From Nageia nagi (lineage: Eukaryota; Pinophyta), in NCBI GenBank assembly GCA_050084985.1, contig JBITNC010000001.1, positions 160,952,001 through 161,016,000 on the forward strand: a DNA stretch of 64,000 nucleotides, given 5' to 3'. Positions 11,571 through 23,200 of the stretch are shown here, one piece after another. Within the stretch, counting starts at the first letter, position 1. The number at the start of each line of letters is the position of its first letter. A program made the position numbers and the translations under genes. Below the pieces are notes generated by a model. The model saw nothing but the letters and a program-made list of their open reading frames with translations, ran no database searches and was not told where the DNA came from.

Positions 11571-11986
11571 AGGATTACAATATCCAAAAATGCCCTCGAA
11601 TCCAATTCTAGCCCTAAATTTGAAATATGGAACACAACCTCTGAAGCCCTAAAATTTGTATATTTGGAGCACAAGAGAAAATAACATAACATAAACCCTA
11701 AAATGGAGCACTCACCATATATATAGACATTCTATTTCTTCGTTGAGAAATAAATCCCTAAAACGACTTAAACCATCTTATAACAATTTTTTGTTCTAAT
11801 TCTTCATTGTGTGGCCCCCACAACTTAAGCCACATTATTCCTACAACACACTTAACATTAAAATATAACATATTACTAGCCTAACATGGGCATCCCCTTT
11901 CTCTTAGCATAATAATGACAATAAAGTGCACTTAAGTGAATGGGGAATTAAAACATTATTGCTAGAATCAAAATGGGGACATTACA
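11571..11986 (-). repeat. 5' LTR of nested chromovirus, internally deleted
   Basis: Matches 6280-6833 but is shorter: it lacks the internal segment at about 6340-6510 and the first about 170 bp next to the internal region. It ends GGGGACATTACA at 11986, followed by the right target duplication TCTTG. Confidence 0.8.
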
Positions 11987-11991
11987 TCTTG

Positions 11992-12600
11992 AAATCAGCC
12001 AATGTACAACTCAATAAATTGGCAAAAGTGCAATCCCAATCAGCCTCAAACTGACTATCCTTATAGCTCTGATTTTTGTTCAAAGAACAGTCCACAAAAC
12101 CAGCCAAAGTGGAGTCCATAAAATCCACTAACAGCTATCAACTGCAACCTCAAACTGTTTCAAATTTGCAACCAATCTCCAAGCTAATGATGACCAATCT
12201 TTAGCTTATTGTTTCAGCAAATCTAACCATTCTTCCTCCATAAACAAACTGTTGTTATCATACAAACAAAAATTACAAATAATTTCATACCTTTTTTCAT
12301 CACTATCATGGTGGATCGAGATCTCCAAAAGGCTTCCATGGCATCCCAAAGAGTGGACGTCCCATCTCCATTCTCTGATCAAACGTACTAGATGCTCCAA
12401 GGGGGTCACCAAATGTCCAAAGTGGTGGACGTCCATCTCTAAAGCTGTCCCTAACAAATTCCAATGCTCAAAACTCTTCCATGGCTCCTCCTTAACATGT
12501 CCTCCTTCAGATCGGATGCAAAGGAGTCACTACGAACCATTTCAAGTCTACTTGAGGATGCTTGTTGGGGATAATGATTTTTTATGCCCTTGAGTGATTT
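11992..12600 (-). other. Non-coding module of outer element, gag side
   Basis: Continuation of the outer element after the nested insertion. On the minus strand it contains words such as GAGGTTGCAGTTGATAG and GATTGGGATTGCACTTTTG, in the style of the GGCTGCATTT repeats at 27820-28560. There is no pol homology. Confidence 0.6.
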
Positions 12601-12995
12601 CCCTTCCTTTTGTCTTGAATCTCATTTCCAACGTTTGGTAGTTAGAGTAGATCTCGCCTAATGAATATAGCTATTGTACTCCCAACACCATGTGTGGTAG
12701 TCTTCCAATGGGAAAGACATAGAAATCGTCTCTCACAACATGATCTTGGACTCTAATCTCCAATTGCTTGATCACCTTATCACAAAGTGACAGTTGCCCA
12801 TTTGCATTGGCCACTCTAAAACCCTTAAAGTCGACCACTTGGAGATTCTTCTTTGCCACAAACCCTTCATCAACAAAATTGGGGGTTGCCCCACCATCAA
12901 TCAACATAATAACAACTTCACCACATGCCTTACCTTGTACCTTGATGGTTATGTACTTAGACGCCTCGGAAATTGTTGCTATGGTTCCTCCTCAT
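12601..12995 (-). pseudogene. Protease of outer element
   Basis: The clearest frame, 12907-12671, starts in the active-site loop ([24 protein letters not shown]) and runs to LPHMVLGVQ. The preceding strand is encoded up to about 12995 in another frame. It resembles the protease at 26990-27518 ([19 protein letters not shown] in both). No RT follows it. Confidence 0.8.
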
Positions 12996-13129
12996 CCGTC
13001 TTTGCTAGGTGGTGTTGGACATCCCATTGTTGGTCATCCCAAATATACCTCTCCTAGATCCAACTCTATATTTGAATCCTCCTCTCCATCTGAAACTACC
13101 TCAATGTAATGGATCTAACACTTACCCAT

Positions 13130-14330
13130 GCAAAAGTGATTAGGCTCCCATAGATTCTTGCATGTGAAACACAAGTTGTTTTCTCCTAAACTCGCTTCGT
13201 GTGGTTGCATCCATCTTGTTTTCCTTCATAGGAAGCTGAATTTAGAACGAACTCTTCTCTGTTGGAGGTGCTCCTTTTGGCAAGGAACTTGATGTCCCAA
13301 GTCTAAAAGGAATGGGCGGTATAGATCTCGTCAAGGATGGCTCCAAGATCAATGCCCTCTTAATGGCATTCTGCAACAAAGTGGGTGAGAAAGCCTTCAC
13401 CATGCCTCTCAATGGATCAAGTAACCCCTCCATGAATAAAAACGTCACCCTCTTCTCTGAGATATTCAGCACCATCACTGCTAACCACTGAAACTCTGAA
13501 ATATAGTCATCAACCGTGTCTTTCTACCTCACTGCTGCCAAATCTCGAAAGTATTCATCTTTATCCTTTTGGTTAACACAATCCAAGACTCTCCAACTAA
13601 ACTCATCAAATGTGATGATTGAATTATTGCCTTAAGTGATCAAGCCATGGTGCCACCAATCATACGCCACCCCATCCAAATGTAGGGTTGTGAATTGTAC
13701 TATAATCTCATCGATCATAGGGAAAAGAGTGAAGTATGTTTGCAATTTTTGCAACCATGCCCTGGTTGTCATCTTCTCGCTACCATCATACAAGGCAACT
13801 TGCATACAGATGACCTATTGCAGATCCCTCTTATCATCTCCACATCCTCCTCCATGTGTACGACTCCCACTAGGCTTTTTCCCCAAATACACTTGAAAAC
13901 TCATTGTGGCCTTGAAGTTTGTCGTTCCAATTTGGTATTCCAGAAAAAAGGGTGTTCAACTCAAATGGAGACACAACAAGTTGTTTGACCTCGTATTTCG
14001 GAAGAAACATGGGCTTAGACGGCCTAGGTAATGGTGGTTGTTGAGTAGTTACAATCTTTGTCAGCTCCTCTCTCCCCAAATATCGATGCAACCAATAGTC
14101 ACCTCCATGCACATCTCTGGTAGATCCAGATCTGAACATAGAATACTCAATTCCTCCCACATCTCTGGAAGATCCAGATCTATGTAGGAGCATTTCTCCT
14201 CCTAGATCTCTAGCAAATCCAGATCTATGAAGGGATGCTCCTCCTAGATCTTGCTCTGTATCATAACTGAATCTTTGAAAGGATGTCCTAGGGATTTTTT
14301 CTTCAATCCTATATCCCATGTCTTAGTCTT
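13130..14330 (-). pseudogene. gag of outer element
   Basis: The N-terminal frame at 14319-13870 contains a threefold repeat of the type LHRSGSSRDVGG, then the gag start region PRPSKPMFLPKYEVKQLV. A capsid part at 13478-13242 reads MVLNISEKRVTFLFMEGLLDPLRGMV when its two halves are joined, the same block as at 26440-26520 and 60576-60500. The zinc knuckle near 13140-13200 is degenerate. Multiple frameshifts make it non-functional. Confidence 0.75.
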
Positions 14331-14656
14331 CTCTTGTTATTGTACATTCTTGATTTTTCATGACCTCATTGACCAAGGTAGTCATCAATTCTAGCAACAA
14401 ATCGAACTTTTCCTCTGCCTCATCATTAGGATTGGACGACCTCCTCTCATTCCCCTCATCCTCTCTTCCAACAACTTCTTCATCATACATTCCTCTTCCT
14501 TCATACTACTCTTGATTTTCAGATCTCTTCTACTCCATACGAATGTCAACCATCTCCTCAACATCCTCTCTCCTAGGAGTTGTGGGAGTTTGATTCCTCC
14601 TCAGGTAGAAACAGTGACAATTTGATTGCATCAATCTACACAAGTTGGCAAGATCT

Positions 14657-14670
14657 AAGCTCTAATAACA
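14657..14670 (-). other. Primer binding site of outer element
   Basis: On the minus strand the sequence after the 5' LTR is TGTTATTAGAGCTT, close to TGGTATCAGAGC, the complement of the initiator methionine tRNA 3' end. It sits 1 bp from the LTR edge at 14672, which fixes the orientation of the element. Confidence 0.75.
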
Positions 14671-14671
14671 T

Positions 14672-15598
14672 TGTAATGTCCCAAATTAGTAAAACATAAT
14701 TCTTCACATTAATTAGGACAATTCCAACCTCAATCATAAAATAAATATCCACAAGAAATTTATATGAGATCAAAGAAATACAGATCTGATTTATTATGAT
14801 CTCAAAATGCAAGTACAATGGCCCAAAGGGCTAGGCGTCTAGCTTAGAATGCTATATGTCAAGCACTACGAACTGTAAATGGACCAAGAAGGCTGATGTC
14901 ACATCAATAAGGCCTCTAACCCCCGAATATGAGATGAAAGAGACAAGCTATACTCCCTCAAACTTGGATGCACCATTGAAGGTGCTCTCCCATGCTTGGA
15001 ATGAAGGAAGAAGTGTAACCTCATAATACCACCAGATGGACTAAGGGGTTTGAATCCTCAATCGTAGATCTAGAGGCGTCTCTACTCATCTAAACCCTCT
15101 CTTCTCCTCTAAACCCTCCCTTATGCTGCACAAGAGGAATAAGGATGGTGTTATGTCGGGTCTCGCCAAGAGAAGACTAAAGGTAATTGAATCAGCCAAA
15201 GATAAGATAATCCTCTTTATGGTGCGAATCCTCCTTTTATGCTTGGGCGTCACCTAGGAATCATGTCAAACTGTGCACCTCATTCCAAAGTTCATTATTT
15301 GACCTTGAAATCATTACAACTATTCTTAGATACCTCTAAGAGGGAGACGTACCACATTGGGCTCACAATTGGTCTCTTGGACCCACAAGTTTGCTATTCC
15401 GAGATATTATTAATACATAAAGGAATTGCAACTAAATACAAAGTATCATCCCAAGAATAGGGACGTCTCACACTTAAAGACAATAACATGCTAAATCACT
15501 ACTAACTATTACAAAGAATGCATTAAATGCAATTAAGCGCTCCTCCAAAAGAGGCGTCTCACACCAAGTAGTCCACAAGTGATAGCAAGGACACTACA
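14672..15598 (-). repeat. 5' LTR of outer element
   Basis: Uninterrupted LTR of 927 bp, plus-strand ends TGTAATGTCCC and GACACTACA. It serves as the reference that shows the 1.87-kb insertion in the 3' LTR. Visible differences from the 3' LTR are frequent, so the element is not young. Confidence 0.8.
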
Positions 15599-16546
15599 TA
15601 TTTCATATTTGCAAGGAATATGCCTCACTCTCCATCATCTTTATAATCAAAGATTCTAGACCCCAATTTTGGACCTTTTGAGGGGGCACATATTGAGAGG
15701 ATTTAGACCATCATGTTTTAGCTCACAATTCATTGCAAACGAACAAATCCCCTATGTATTTTCAAAAAACATTTGTTGCACAACCACTATCTTGACAACA
15801 TATTCAAGCTCACATCCTTCCCTCATAAACTCAAATTGTTAGATGTCTCTACTTCGGGCCACGAGAGGTACTAATTTCTAGCATTGTGCTCTTCAAAGAG
15901 GGTCAACATGGGCAAGTGGATGGAGTCAAAAGACGAAAAGCCACGCAATGGGTTTCACGAGGTAGCAATTGACATCAACGTTGTTAGATGGCAATGAAAT
16001 GTGAAGCTAGCAACATCAGGAGGTGAGGTGAAACAATGTAGCGAAAACGAAGAAGCATGAACAATCGATGGGAACACATGCCAATGAGCAGTAGAATGGT
16101 GAGCAACCGGACCAACGATGTGGCAAAGGATGGGTAGTGGTTGGCGGTTGACCGTCAATAGGACTGACACCCTCCTACCAACAACATGTGGCAGCTCTGG
16201 AATTGAAGTCACCTCCTATATCACATGCACCCCATGTGAAGACTATTTAGTGTTTTTTTTTATTTAATTTGTTAATATATAAATAGTGTTAGGTATTAGT
16301 TATAAAAAAACCAAAACTAATACCTACAAATAAAAAAAGGAGATAAAAACTAAAGCCAAAACAGGCATCTAAGACAGTTAAAGGTCCCGGGCTACCTAGG
16401 ATTACCTTCTTACAGAGAAAGGCGGCACAGCCAGAGCAAGAGATGGCAGAACAACGGAATAATAATTTGGAAGCTCTCCATGTGGAGAGTATAGAGCACA
16501 AAGTGAGGCGTTTCGGGATGACATATCTTTCTTAAGTTTCTGCACT
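15599..16546. other. No gene recognised
   Basis: AT-rich, with one region of higher G+C (about 15840-16240) holding a short open minus-strand frame without recognisable motifs. It lies between the outer element and the next gypsy-like relic. Confidence 0.4.
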
Positions 16547-18195
16547 TTGAAAATAAAAACCAAACCTAAGAATGAGAGAAAAAATCAGGACCATATTCAT
16601 AGGGATCTGCAAAACAGATTGGGAAAATGTGACAAACCACAAACATCATCACGTATCAATGCATCAACAAAAGTTTATGAGACTTTTCACATGAGGAGCA
16701 CTGCTTGCAAAAAAAATGGTATCTCCAGATTGAATGTGAGAATTCTCTGGCATAAAAACTATTGAAACTCAAACAGCATTAAACGTTAAAAAGCTAAGTG
16801 GAGTAGAAGCAGGGAAGGCTCTTGAACTTGAGAGGAAGAAGGTTGACAATGATATAGAAACAGGTGATGCAGATGTTGACAAGTATCAAGCAGAGTCTTC
16901 TTCAGGTATCACAGAGCAAGGTGAATATACTATCATGTCCATGCTAATGATATCACAAAAGAAACCTACATCCCATGCAACAGTACAAGAACAGAGGATA
17001 AGGGTATGGAAAAAGAAAGCATTAATAAGAAAAATGTTGAAAGGGCAGATGTTGATATAAAACCAACATTTTCTACAGCTCTGGAAGAACACGAAGAGTC
17101 AAGTTCATATTTGGCTATCAATGAAGCAACAGAAGTCACAATGACCCTTCACAAAAAGGATGAAATTCAACCTCAGGATAATGTGGTACATAATCAGGAG
17201 CCATCTGAGACAGGCCCAGCATGTAATAATGCAACAAAGCCACGAATCCATTCACAAATAATAAAACCATGGAACTTGAAAACATATCAAAAACAAATGA
17301 TGGATATGAAAAAGCACATCCTCCCACAATAGCAACATGGTAAAGAATCAGAATAAAGCGTGTTGTCTCAAGCTTCAATACAAGATCAAGAAGAATCACA
17401 AGGAGATCAATTTCCTTCTGGTCATGCAGCCAAACGAAGTATTGAGACTTCAATTAAGCAATAATGCAGGTACAAAAAGACCCTGGGGTATGAAATGTGG
17501 AAGACGTTAAAGCAAATATATAAGCACCAGCTACAGCCAACAGTATTAGAGGGTGCACATGTTGAGGTGATTTGAAGTACTGATGTTGAAAATGTAAAGG
17601 ATATAAGAAAGCATAGCAGGAGCCTTAACAGGAAAACACATGGTCACATGCTCAGGTGGGGACAAGAAACTGAATTTTTGGACTCCTATGCCAATAGCAC
17701 TGCAGCAACAGGAGATGCCAGCATATAATAAATCATTGATAAAAGAATCAGAATCTAACACTTCCAAAGTAGAAAGCACAACTTCTAACAAATTATTCTC
17801 AGAATCTGCAGAAGAAAAGAAAACAAAGTCGAGAACAATGTCAGATACAAGTGTAGTTGCAGATGGCTACTCATTGGTCTCTAAGAAGGTCACAGTGGAA
17901 CTAGATGGTTTTACCATCACCCATGATTTCTATGCCATTCTGCTAGGTGGGACTCATAGTATTGGGCATCTGGAGGTTGCATTTGCTTGGTGAGTTCACA
18001 CAAAACTACCAAACAATGACCCTCAGATTCGTAGACCAGGGATAAGAGAATACCATTAGAGGTGTTAGTGGTGAGTCAGTACAGCAGGTTTCAGCACATC
18101 GGATAAAGAGGCTCCCAAGGGAAGGAGTCGGCCGAGATACTTGATCAACCAACTTTGTCTTGCTTGAGGGCAATCAAATTTGGGGAGGAAGGCTT
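16547..18195 (+). mobile_element. Gypsy-like internal region relic
   Basis: Plus-strand coding-like sequence in several frames, rich in Lys, Glu, Ser and Thr (16547-16765, 17006-17332, 17640-17993). The last frame ends SKKVTVELDGFTITHDFYAI followed by LLGGTHSI, resembling the C-terminal half of a gypsy protease, though the LGVQWL strand is corrupted. At 18178-18195 a purine-rich tract (TTTGGGGAGGAAGGCT) precedes TGTAATC, as at a 3' LTR. No RT or integrase lies between protease and LTR, so this may be another pol-less element. Confidence 0.45.
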
Positions 18196-19075
18196 TGTAA
18201 TCTTCCTCTTTTGACATTAGCTACACATGGGGTCCACTCAGCTAGTGTCAGAAGGCAGTATGAGTGGCTGGACAACATAGGAATAGTAATTATATATTTT
18301 TCGTAAGTAAATTCCTAAATTAGCAAGTATTAATTGTAAGTCGTAACACACCTAGAAACCTTGGAGCTGAAAAGAGAGTTGACCAATGAGTTAAATTAGT
18401 CGCATGAGCTAAATTAATAATTGATCAGTCAGTTGGAGAATCCTAAGTTAGTACGCCTAGTGAATTGCAAGTAAATTTAGTAAGTATGCCTTGGATTTTA
18501 AGTCGAACTGGAGCTGACAAATCCAAGAATGTATGTAGCATAGTGGCTCCCTAGTTCGTATTTTATAGGAGGTGTTGGGGGCAAAAGAAAATCATCTTTT
18601 GCATTTTGAAAAAAATTAATTTTATTCTCTGGTATGAGTGGCTCTGTACAGCAGCTTGTGTAGCATTGAAGACTGAAGCCTTCAATAATCGGGTAATTCA
18701 AAATCAGATTCTATCATCAGATCAGTTTGGTGACGAAAACCCTTAAGTGCAGATCGGAACAGCAGACTGTCATTATTATTGTGGGTATGTGGAGCATATT
18801 GGTATCACCATTCCAAGCAATAAAAGTACTTGTGAGTTTGGTATATTTATTGCAGATTTCATTTTCTTAATTGTGTGGATCTTCTTGCATGTAATTCCAC
18901 TAAATATTACAAAATACAAAAAATATATCTATGTTGGAAAGGTTCTGTTTGTTGTGTTTCATAGTCTTTTGTTTGGGTCTTTACAGGAGTAAGGGTTTAT
19001 CCGTGAAAAGCAATTGGTCAGCTCGAGGGGTATACACAAAAACAGGGTTGCCAAAATCTGCAAAAGAGGTGTTAT
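18196..19075 (+). repeat. Probable 3' LTR of the gypsy-like relic
   Basis: Starts TGTAATCTTCC right after the polypurine tract. It contains GACGAAAACCCTTAAGT near 18733, shared with the LTRs at 24061 and 29628, so it is distantly related to that family. The right edge is a guess (AGGTGTTATAA near 19070). No left LTR was found. Confidence 0.4.
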
Positions 19076-20255
19076 AAACTTGTCAATTATTTATGCTTGG
19101 AATTCAGTATAATTTACAGATATTTTTTGCAAATATCGATATCTTTTTAAAATGTCAATTTCTACTGATTAATTGCTGATAATATTATCAATATGATTTC
19201 CCAAGATGGTCAATAAATGTCAATCACTATTTTTGCAACCATGGGCTTAAGTTCCAGGTAAATTCTTCCTAGAATAGATGCAAGGGCTGTATTCTTTGTT
19301 ATGCATTCTAATTGAATCACTTTTTAGTTGTAACAGAAATGGATTTAATTATCTATTATCCATTTAGTTGAGTTTCTTCTACTACTTGGAATTTGAAGGA
19401 GTAAGATAATGACATCTCCCTCCCTACTAATATTATGTCTACATAATATTTAGGTATAGCACCTAGTCTTATATCCATTAATACTATCAGTCTCCAACTA
19501 GATCATATATGTTGCACAAAAGATATCAGCTAAATTTTAATGAAAAACACGTCACATGTTACCTATAAAATGTTACAAGGCTGCTAAAATTATAAAACAA
19601 AGTCTGATTAATCATAATGTATTGTGTATGCAAAACACATTCTAGCATCCTTCCTTGTATTTAAAAAAATCAAAAGCATGAACAATTATCCTAATTAATA
19701 AATGCTAAATTCAACAAGCACGCTGAATTGGTTTCCTACCATTCACATCACATTTGGTAGATCAAACTCAACAGCACAATCTCACCAGAAAAAGAACTGA
19801 CCTTACTTTTCATTTTTGCATGTTTTCTTGTTTATACTTTATATAAGAGAGTGATACCATAGACACTCATTAACATTAAAGGACGATTGATAACTGAAAC
19901 ACTAATAAAGAAAAAAAAAAAAGTGTTCCAGAAATAACCCAATCGGACATGAATTGAAAGTTAGCATTCAATGTGTTCCTGTATATCATAATAGAACCTC
20001 CCATAACTGGGAGAAGAAAAACAGTGCTAACTAGTTACTAGTTACTAATTACTAATACCACAAACTGGTCTTTCTTTGCACTGGATAAAATTCTTCAGTT
20101 GTAAAATACGGTTGGGAGAGGGTTGTGAAACACACCTTCCATGTCATTTATCTTGCATGAGGATCATAATTCAAGAGAAATCACTTGATTCTAACAGATT
20201 GGTAAGGAGAACAAAAAGTAATTTGGAGTCAAAGAAATAATGCATGAAAAAGAAG
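19076..20255. other. Non-coding flank of the host gene
   Basis: AT-rich sequence directly 3' of the last recognised exon. There is a short A-rich run near 19908-19922 and a small TTACTAGTTACTAATTACTA repeat near 20035. If the RRP6L3-like gene continues to the left, this is intron; if it ends at 20256, it is 3' UTR and beyond. I found no conserved exon here. Confidence 0.5.
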
Positions 20256-23200
20256 TTATATCCATACCAATTCAAGCTCTTCACACCGTTCTTTTGGCAT
20301 TGCCAGTCCATGGCGTAAAAGTGCCATAGCTGCAGTCCTTAATTGCAAAGGAGAAACACCTCTTTCACCACCATCAGCAACAAACTCAGCTTCATTAACC
20401 CCTTTCTCATTCTTCCCAGAGTCTACAACTTTTTTGGCAAACAAAGGAATTCCAAACTCAGCAGCAATCTGCCTTTTATACTTTTCCGCTGCAGAATGTG
20501 CAATTTCATGACAATCAACACAAAGCAAAACGATGTCATGTGATCGATGGCTCTTCAAATGCTCAGGAAAATGCATTCTGTAGCAAGAAGGGATAATTCG
20601 ATAGCGTAAATAATGATTGCTTTCCCCACAACCAACACAGCGGTTTTTTTTGCTTTGAATGTAGAATTCATTGTTCTCGTCTTCTGGGCGACCTTTGGGC
20701 TCAAAAAGAAGTTTAACAGCTGGAGGGTCGTCCTCAATAATCTCTGCCAAATTCCGACGAAGATACCTTTAAGGACAAAACATTCACACATTGATAAGAA
20801 GTGCTATTAGTCATCTAATAATATGATATTCAAATAAATACGAAAGAAAACAAATAGAGAGAAAAAAAGAAGTCTTAGCCAACCAGTCAAGTTTTCTACG
20901 ATCACAATAGCAGAGAAGACGACCATCACTAGCATAGATCCTACAGTTGTGATAAACCGGTGACTTGCAAGAAAATTTCCGTACAAACTGTGCACGTGAA
21001 GCTTCTTTGTTGCCTTTTGATGTTCCATATCGATTCGCCTTTACCAACCTTGCATTCAATCTAGCAGAAGCTCCTGCAGCAAGCGCATCCACACGTTTGA
21101 CCTTAATGTCTTCCAAAGAAATTATCCTGATTAATAAGTGTTATGTCCAAACCTGTAATGTTTCCTTCCTGTGAACTAGCACTAGCTTTGACAGAATCCT
21201 CTCTCAGAAGTTCGCATAAATTATTAATGTGAGCATAAACCACAGGTGATGGTGAGGGGAGAGCTGCCATGAAAGGAAAAGTATTTACAGCCTGTTGAAC
21301 AGGATCAGCTGCAGAAATTGTACTCAAGATTGTCTTTGGATCTCTAGGTGTTGCTCTTGCAAGAAATAGTATGGCCTGATCCGAAAGTACAAAACGTAAG
21401 CTCTCATCTTCTAATCTGGCCTGCCAAAGAGCACAAGTTCATTAGGTTCCATTTTTGGGAATGCAACTGCTAGAGTTATTCAAATTAAACAATTAACATG
21501 AACCAGAAAAGATCACTCTTTTTAAGGAACTGAAAAACCCAAAAAACAACCAACCATTTTCATTAGATGTGCAATTTAATTTTAGTAAGTTAGAAACAAT
21601 GAAATAAAGTGATTGCTGAAGAATAAACTTTTTCTTGGATAAAACATTTAATTGAAGCTGTATTTTAATTCAAAGAATCACATAGCTTACTCATGCACCA
21701 AACAACCAAAATTTGTGCACAACTAAGAACTTCCCGGACAAAAAGGATTGTACAAACAACAAACAATAGAATTAATATTGTTGATTTGTCCATTATGAAA
21801 TTTACACAAATCATAGTGGTGTGCAGTCTAGTTCAACAAGGTAAATTTATATCTAGCTATTATGAAAGACATAATCATATTGAGCCTAAAAGGATTTATT
21901 TAGAGTTCATCCTCAGCATAATGTGTGGAAAAAGGTATCAAGAACAAATCAAGCAGAATTATAGGATTTTTTTAGCACCACATTTATGAATATCTAGAAT
22001 GTATATTGTTTAATGTACTAACAAAATAGATATTCAACAAAACAATGAATGTGTAATTTGTAAATGTTAGACCACAAAATTAAAACTTGGTAATGAAGTA
22101 AATGTCCCATAAATAGAAGTGTATGTCTTGATGTAATGTGTCCCAACTCTGCATTTTTTTTCCTCTCTTTGTAAAACCATATCTGCAAAGTAATGGGATG
22201 TATTCTTCAACTTTACAGCAGCCTCTTTCTTCTTTGGACTCATAGTGTGAAGGTTTATTTTGCAGAGGTAACATATTAAAGAGCATCAACATGGTGCAGA
22301 CCCCAAAGATAAAACATCAAGAAACTTGTGACCTGTGAATATATTTCATTTTCCTTCAGTCATAGATGAAAATGGCATCAAGATTCTGTCAATATTTGCA
22401 AAGGAAGCAGTCCTTGTAATACATCATCCTCCACATCCCGAGTCTCCCCTATCCCCAAACCAATTTCATGCTGTATTGCCAATTAGGTAAAAAACAGCTG
22501 TACTTAAGAGTCATAGACTAAGGGTTAGATGATTGATCATTATATCCAAAAGGAGCTGCATGTCAAATGATAAAGATCCTGTTAACCCGATGCAGTCATA
22601 GAATTCATCTATCTCAGTCACTAGTATTGGTGGTAGAGAAACCATGGTATCTAAAAATTTCATCCCAACCTTCATAGGTGTAGAGACCTAAATTTTATAG
22701 ACTTCAAAAATACTTTTATAGACTTCACTTGTTATGATAAAAGAAATGGTCAATTTAACAAAGCCCTACACCCAACCAATGATGTAGGAAACTATAGAGA
22801 CCTAAATTGGTGTTTTTGCTATTTAAAATGTATTTATGTAAGTGTTTTATTTGATTTATGTAAAATGTTAATTTTGGGCCTACTTGAGGTCATTTCTAAA
22901 ATTTAGTAATATCTTCTAATTTCACATTATCTCACATACACATCATCCTAGGTGCTCTCACCTACGTGAATCCAAAATTAGACTTCTCCAAGTCTATATA
23001 AAGCAAAGAGCTAAGATTCATTTCATATTTCCAAGTACAATATCAAATTTTCATTTGAACCAAGTCAACAATCGTAGAACACATATGCCGAAGGTCATTG
23101 CAATCCATAATGTCGTCGAACTGTGTGCATTTGGGATCTTGCATTCCAGAACGAGGACATTTGAGGAGCCCACCCCTAGAACACAAGAGACTGGTCCTTG

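Larger units (their letters stand above)
6110..11986 (-). mobile_element. Nested Ty3/gypsy chromovirus with exact TCTTG target duplication
   Basis: A chromodomain Ty3/gypsy retrotransposon (5877 bp) inserted in the non-coding 3' module of the outer element. TCTTG lies directly outside both ends (6105-6109 and 11987-11991), and the ends read TG...CA. Domain order on the minus strand is gag, zinc knuckle, protease, reverse transcriptase, RNase H, integrase, chromodomain, which defines the chromovirus clade. Every domain is recognisable but the frame is broken many times. The 5' LTR has lost sequence next to gag and no primer site is visible there. Length and domain set suggest a Reina- or Tekay-like lineage; I cannot decide between them. 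Confidence 0.9.
2859..15598 (-). mobile_element. Non-autonomous gag-protease LTR retrotransposon (outer element)
   Basis: An LTR retrotransposon on the minus strand. Its 5' LTR is at 14672-15598 and its 3' LTR is the split pair 2859-3604 plus 5471-5665. It has a tRNA-iMet type primer site, gag and an aspartic protease, but no reverse transcriptase or integrase of its own. After removing the nested chromovirus at 6110-11986 and one copy of its target duplication, only about 1.05 kb of non-coding sequence remains between protease and 3' LTR. Gag and protease resemble those of the elements at about 23457-31600 and 59372-63040. I infer that it was mobilised by enzymes from another element. Confidence 0.8.

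Noticed and set aside
2854-15603. Target duplication for the outer element
   Set aside because: Flanks TCCTT and TATTT differ at two of five positions and the left LTR end is mutated; not good enough to claim.
20343-20810. Plus-strand frames opposite the HNH-like exon
   Set aside because: Antisense shadows of a conserved, correctly spliced minus-strand exon.
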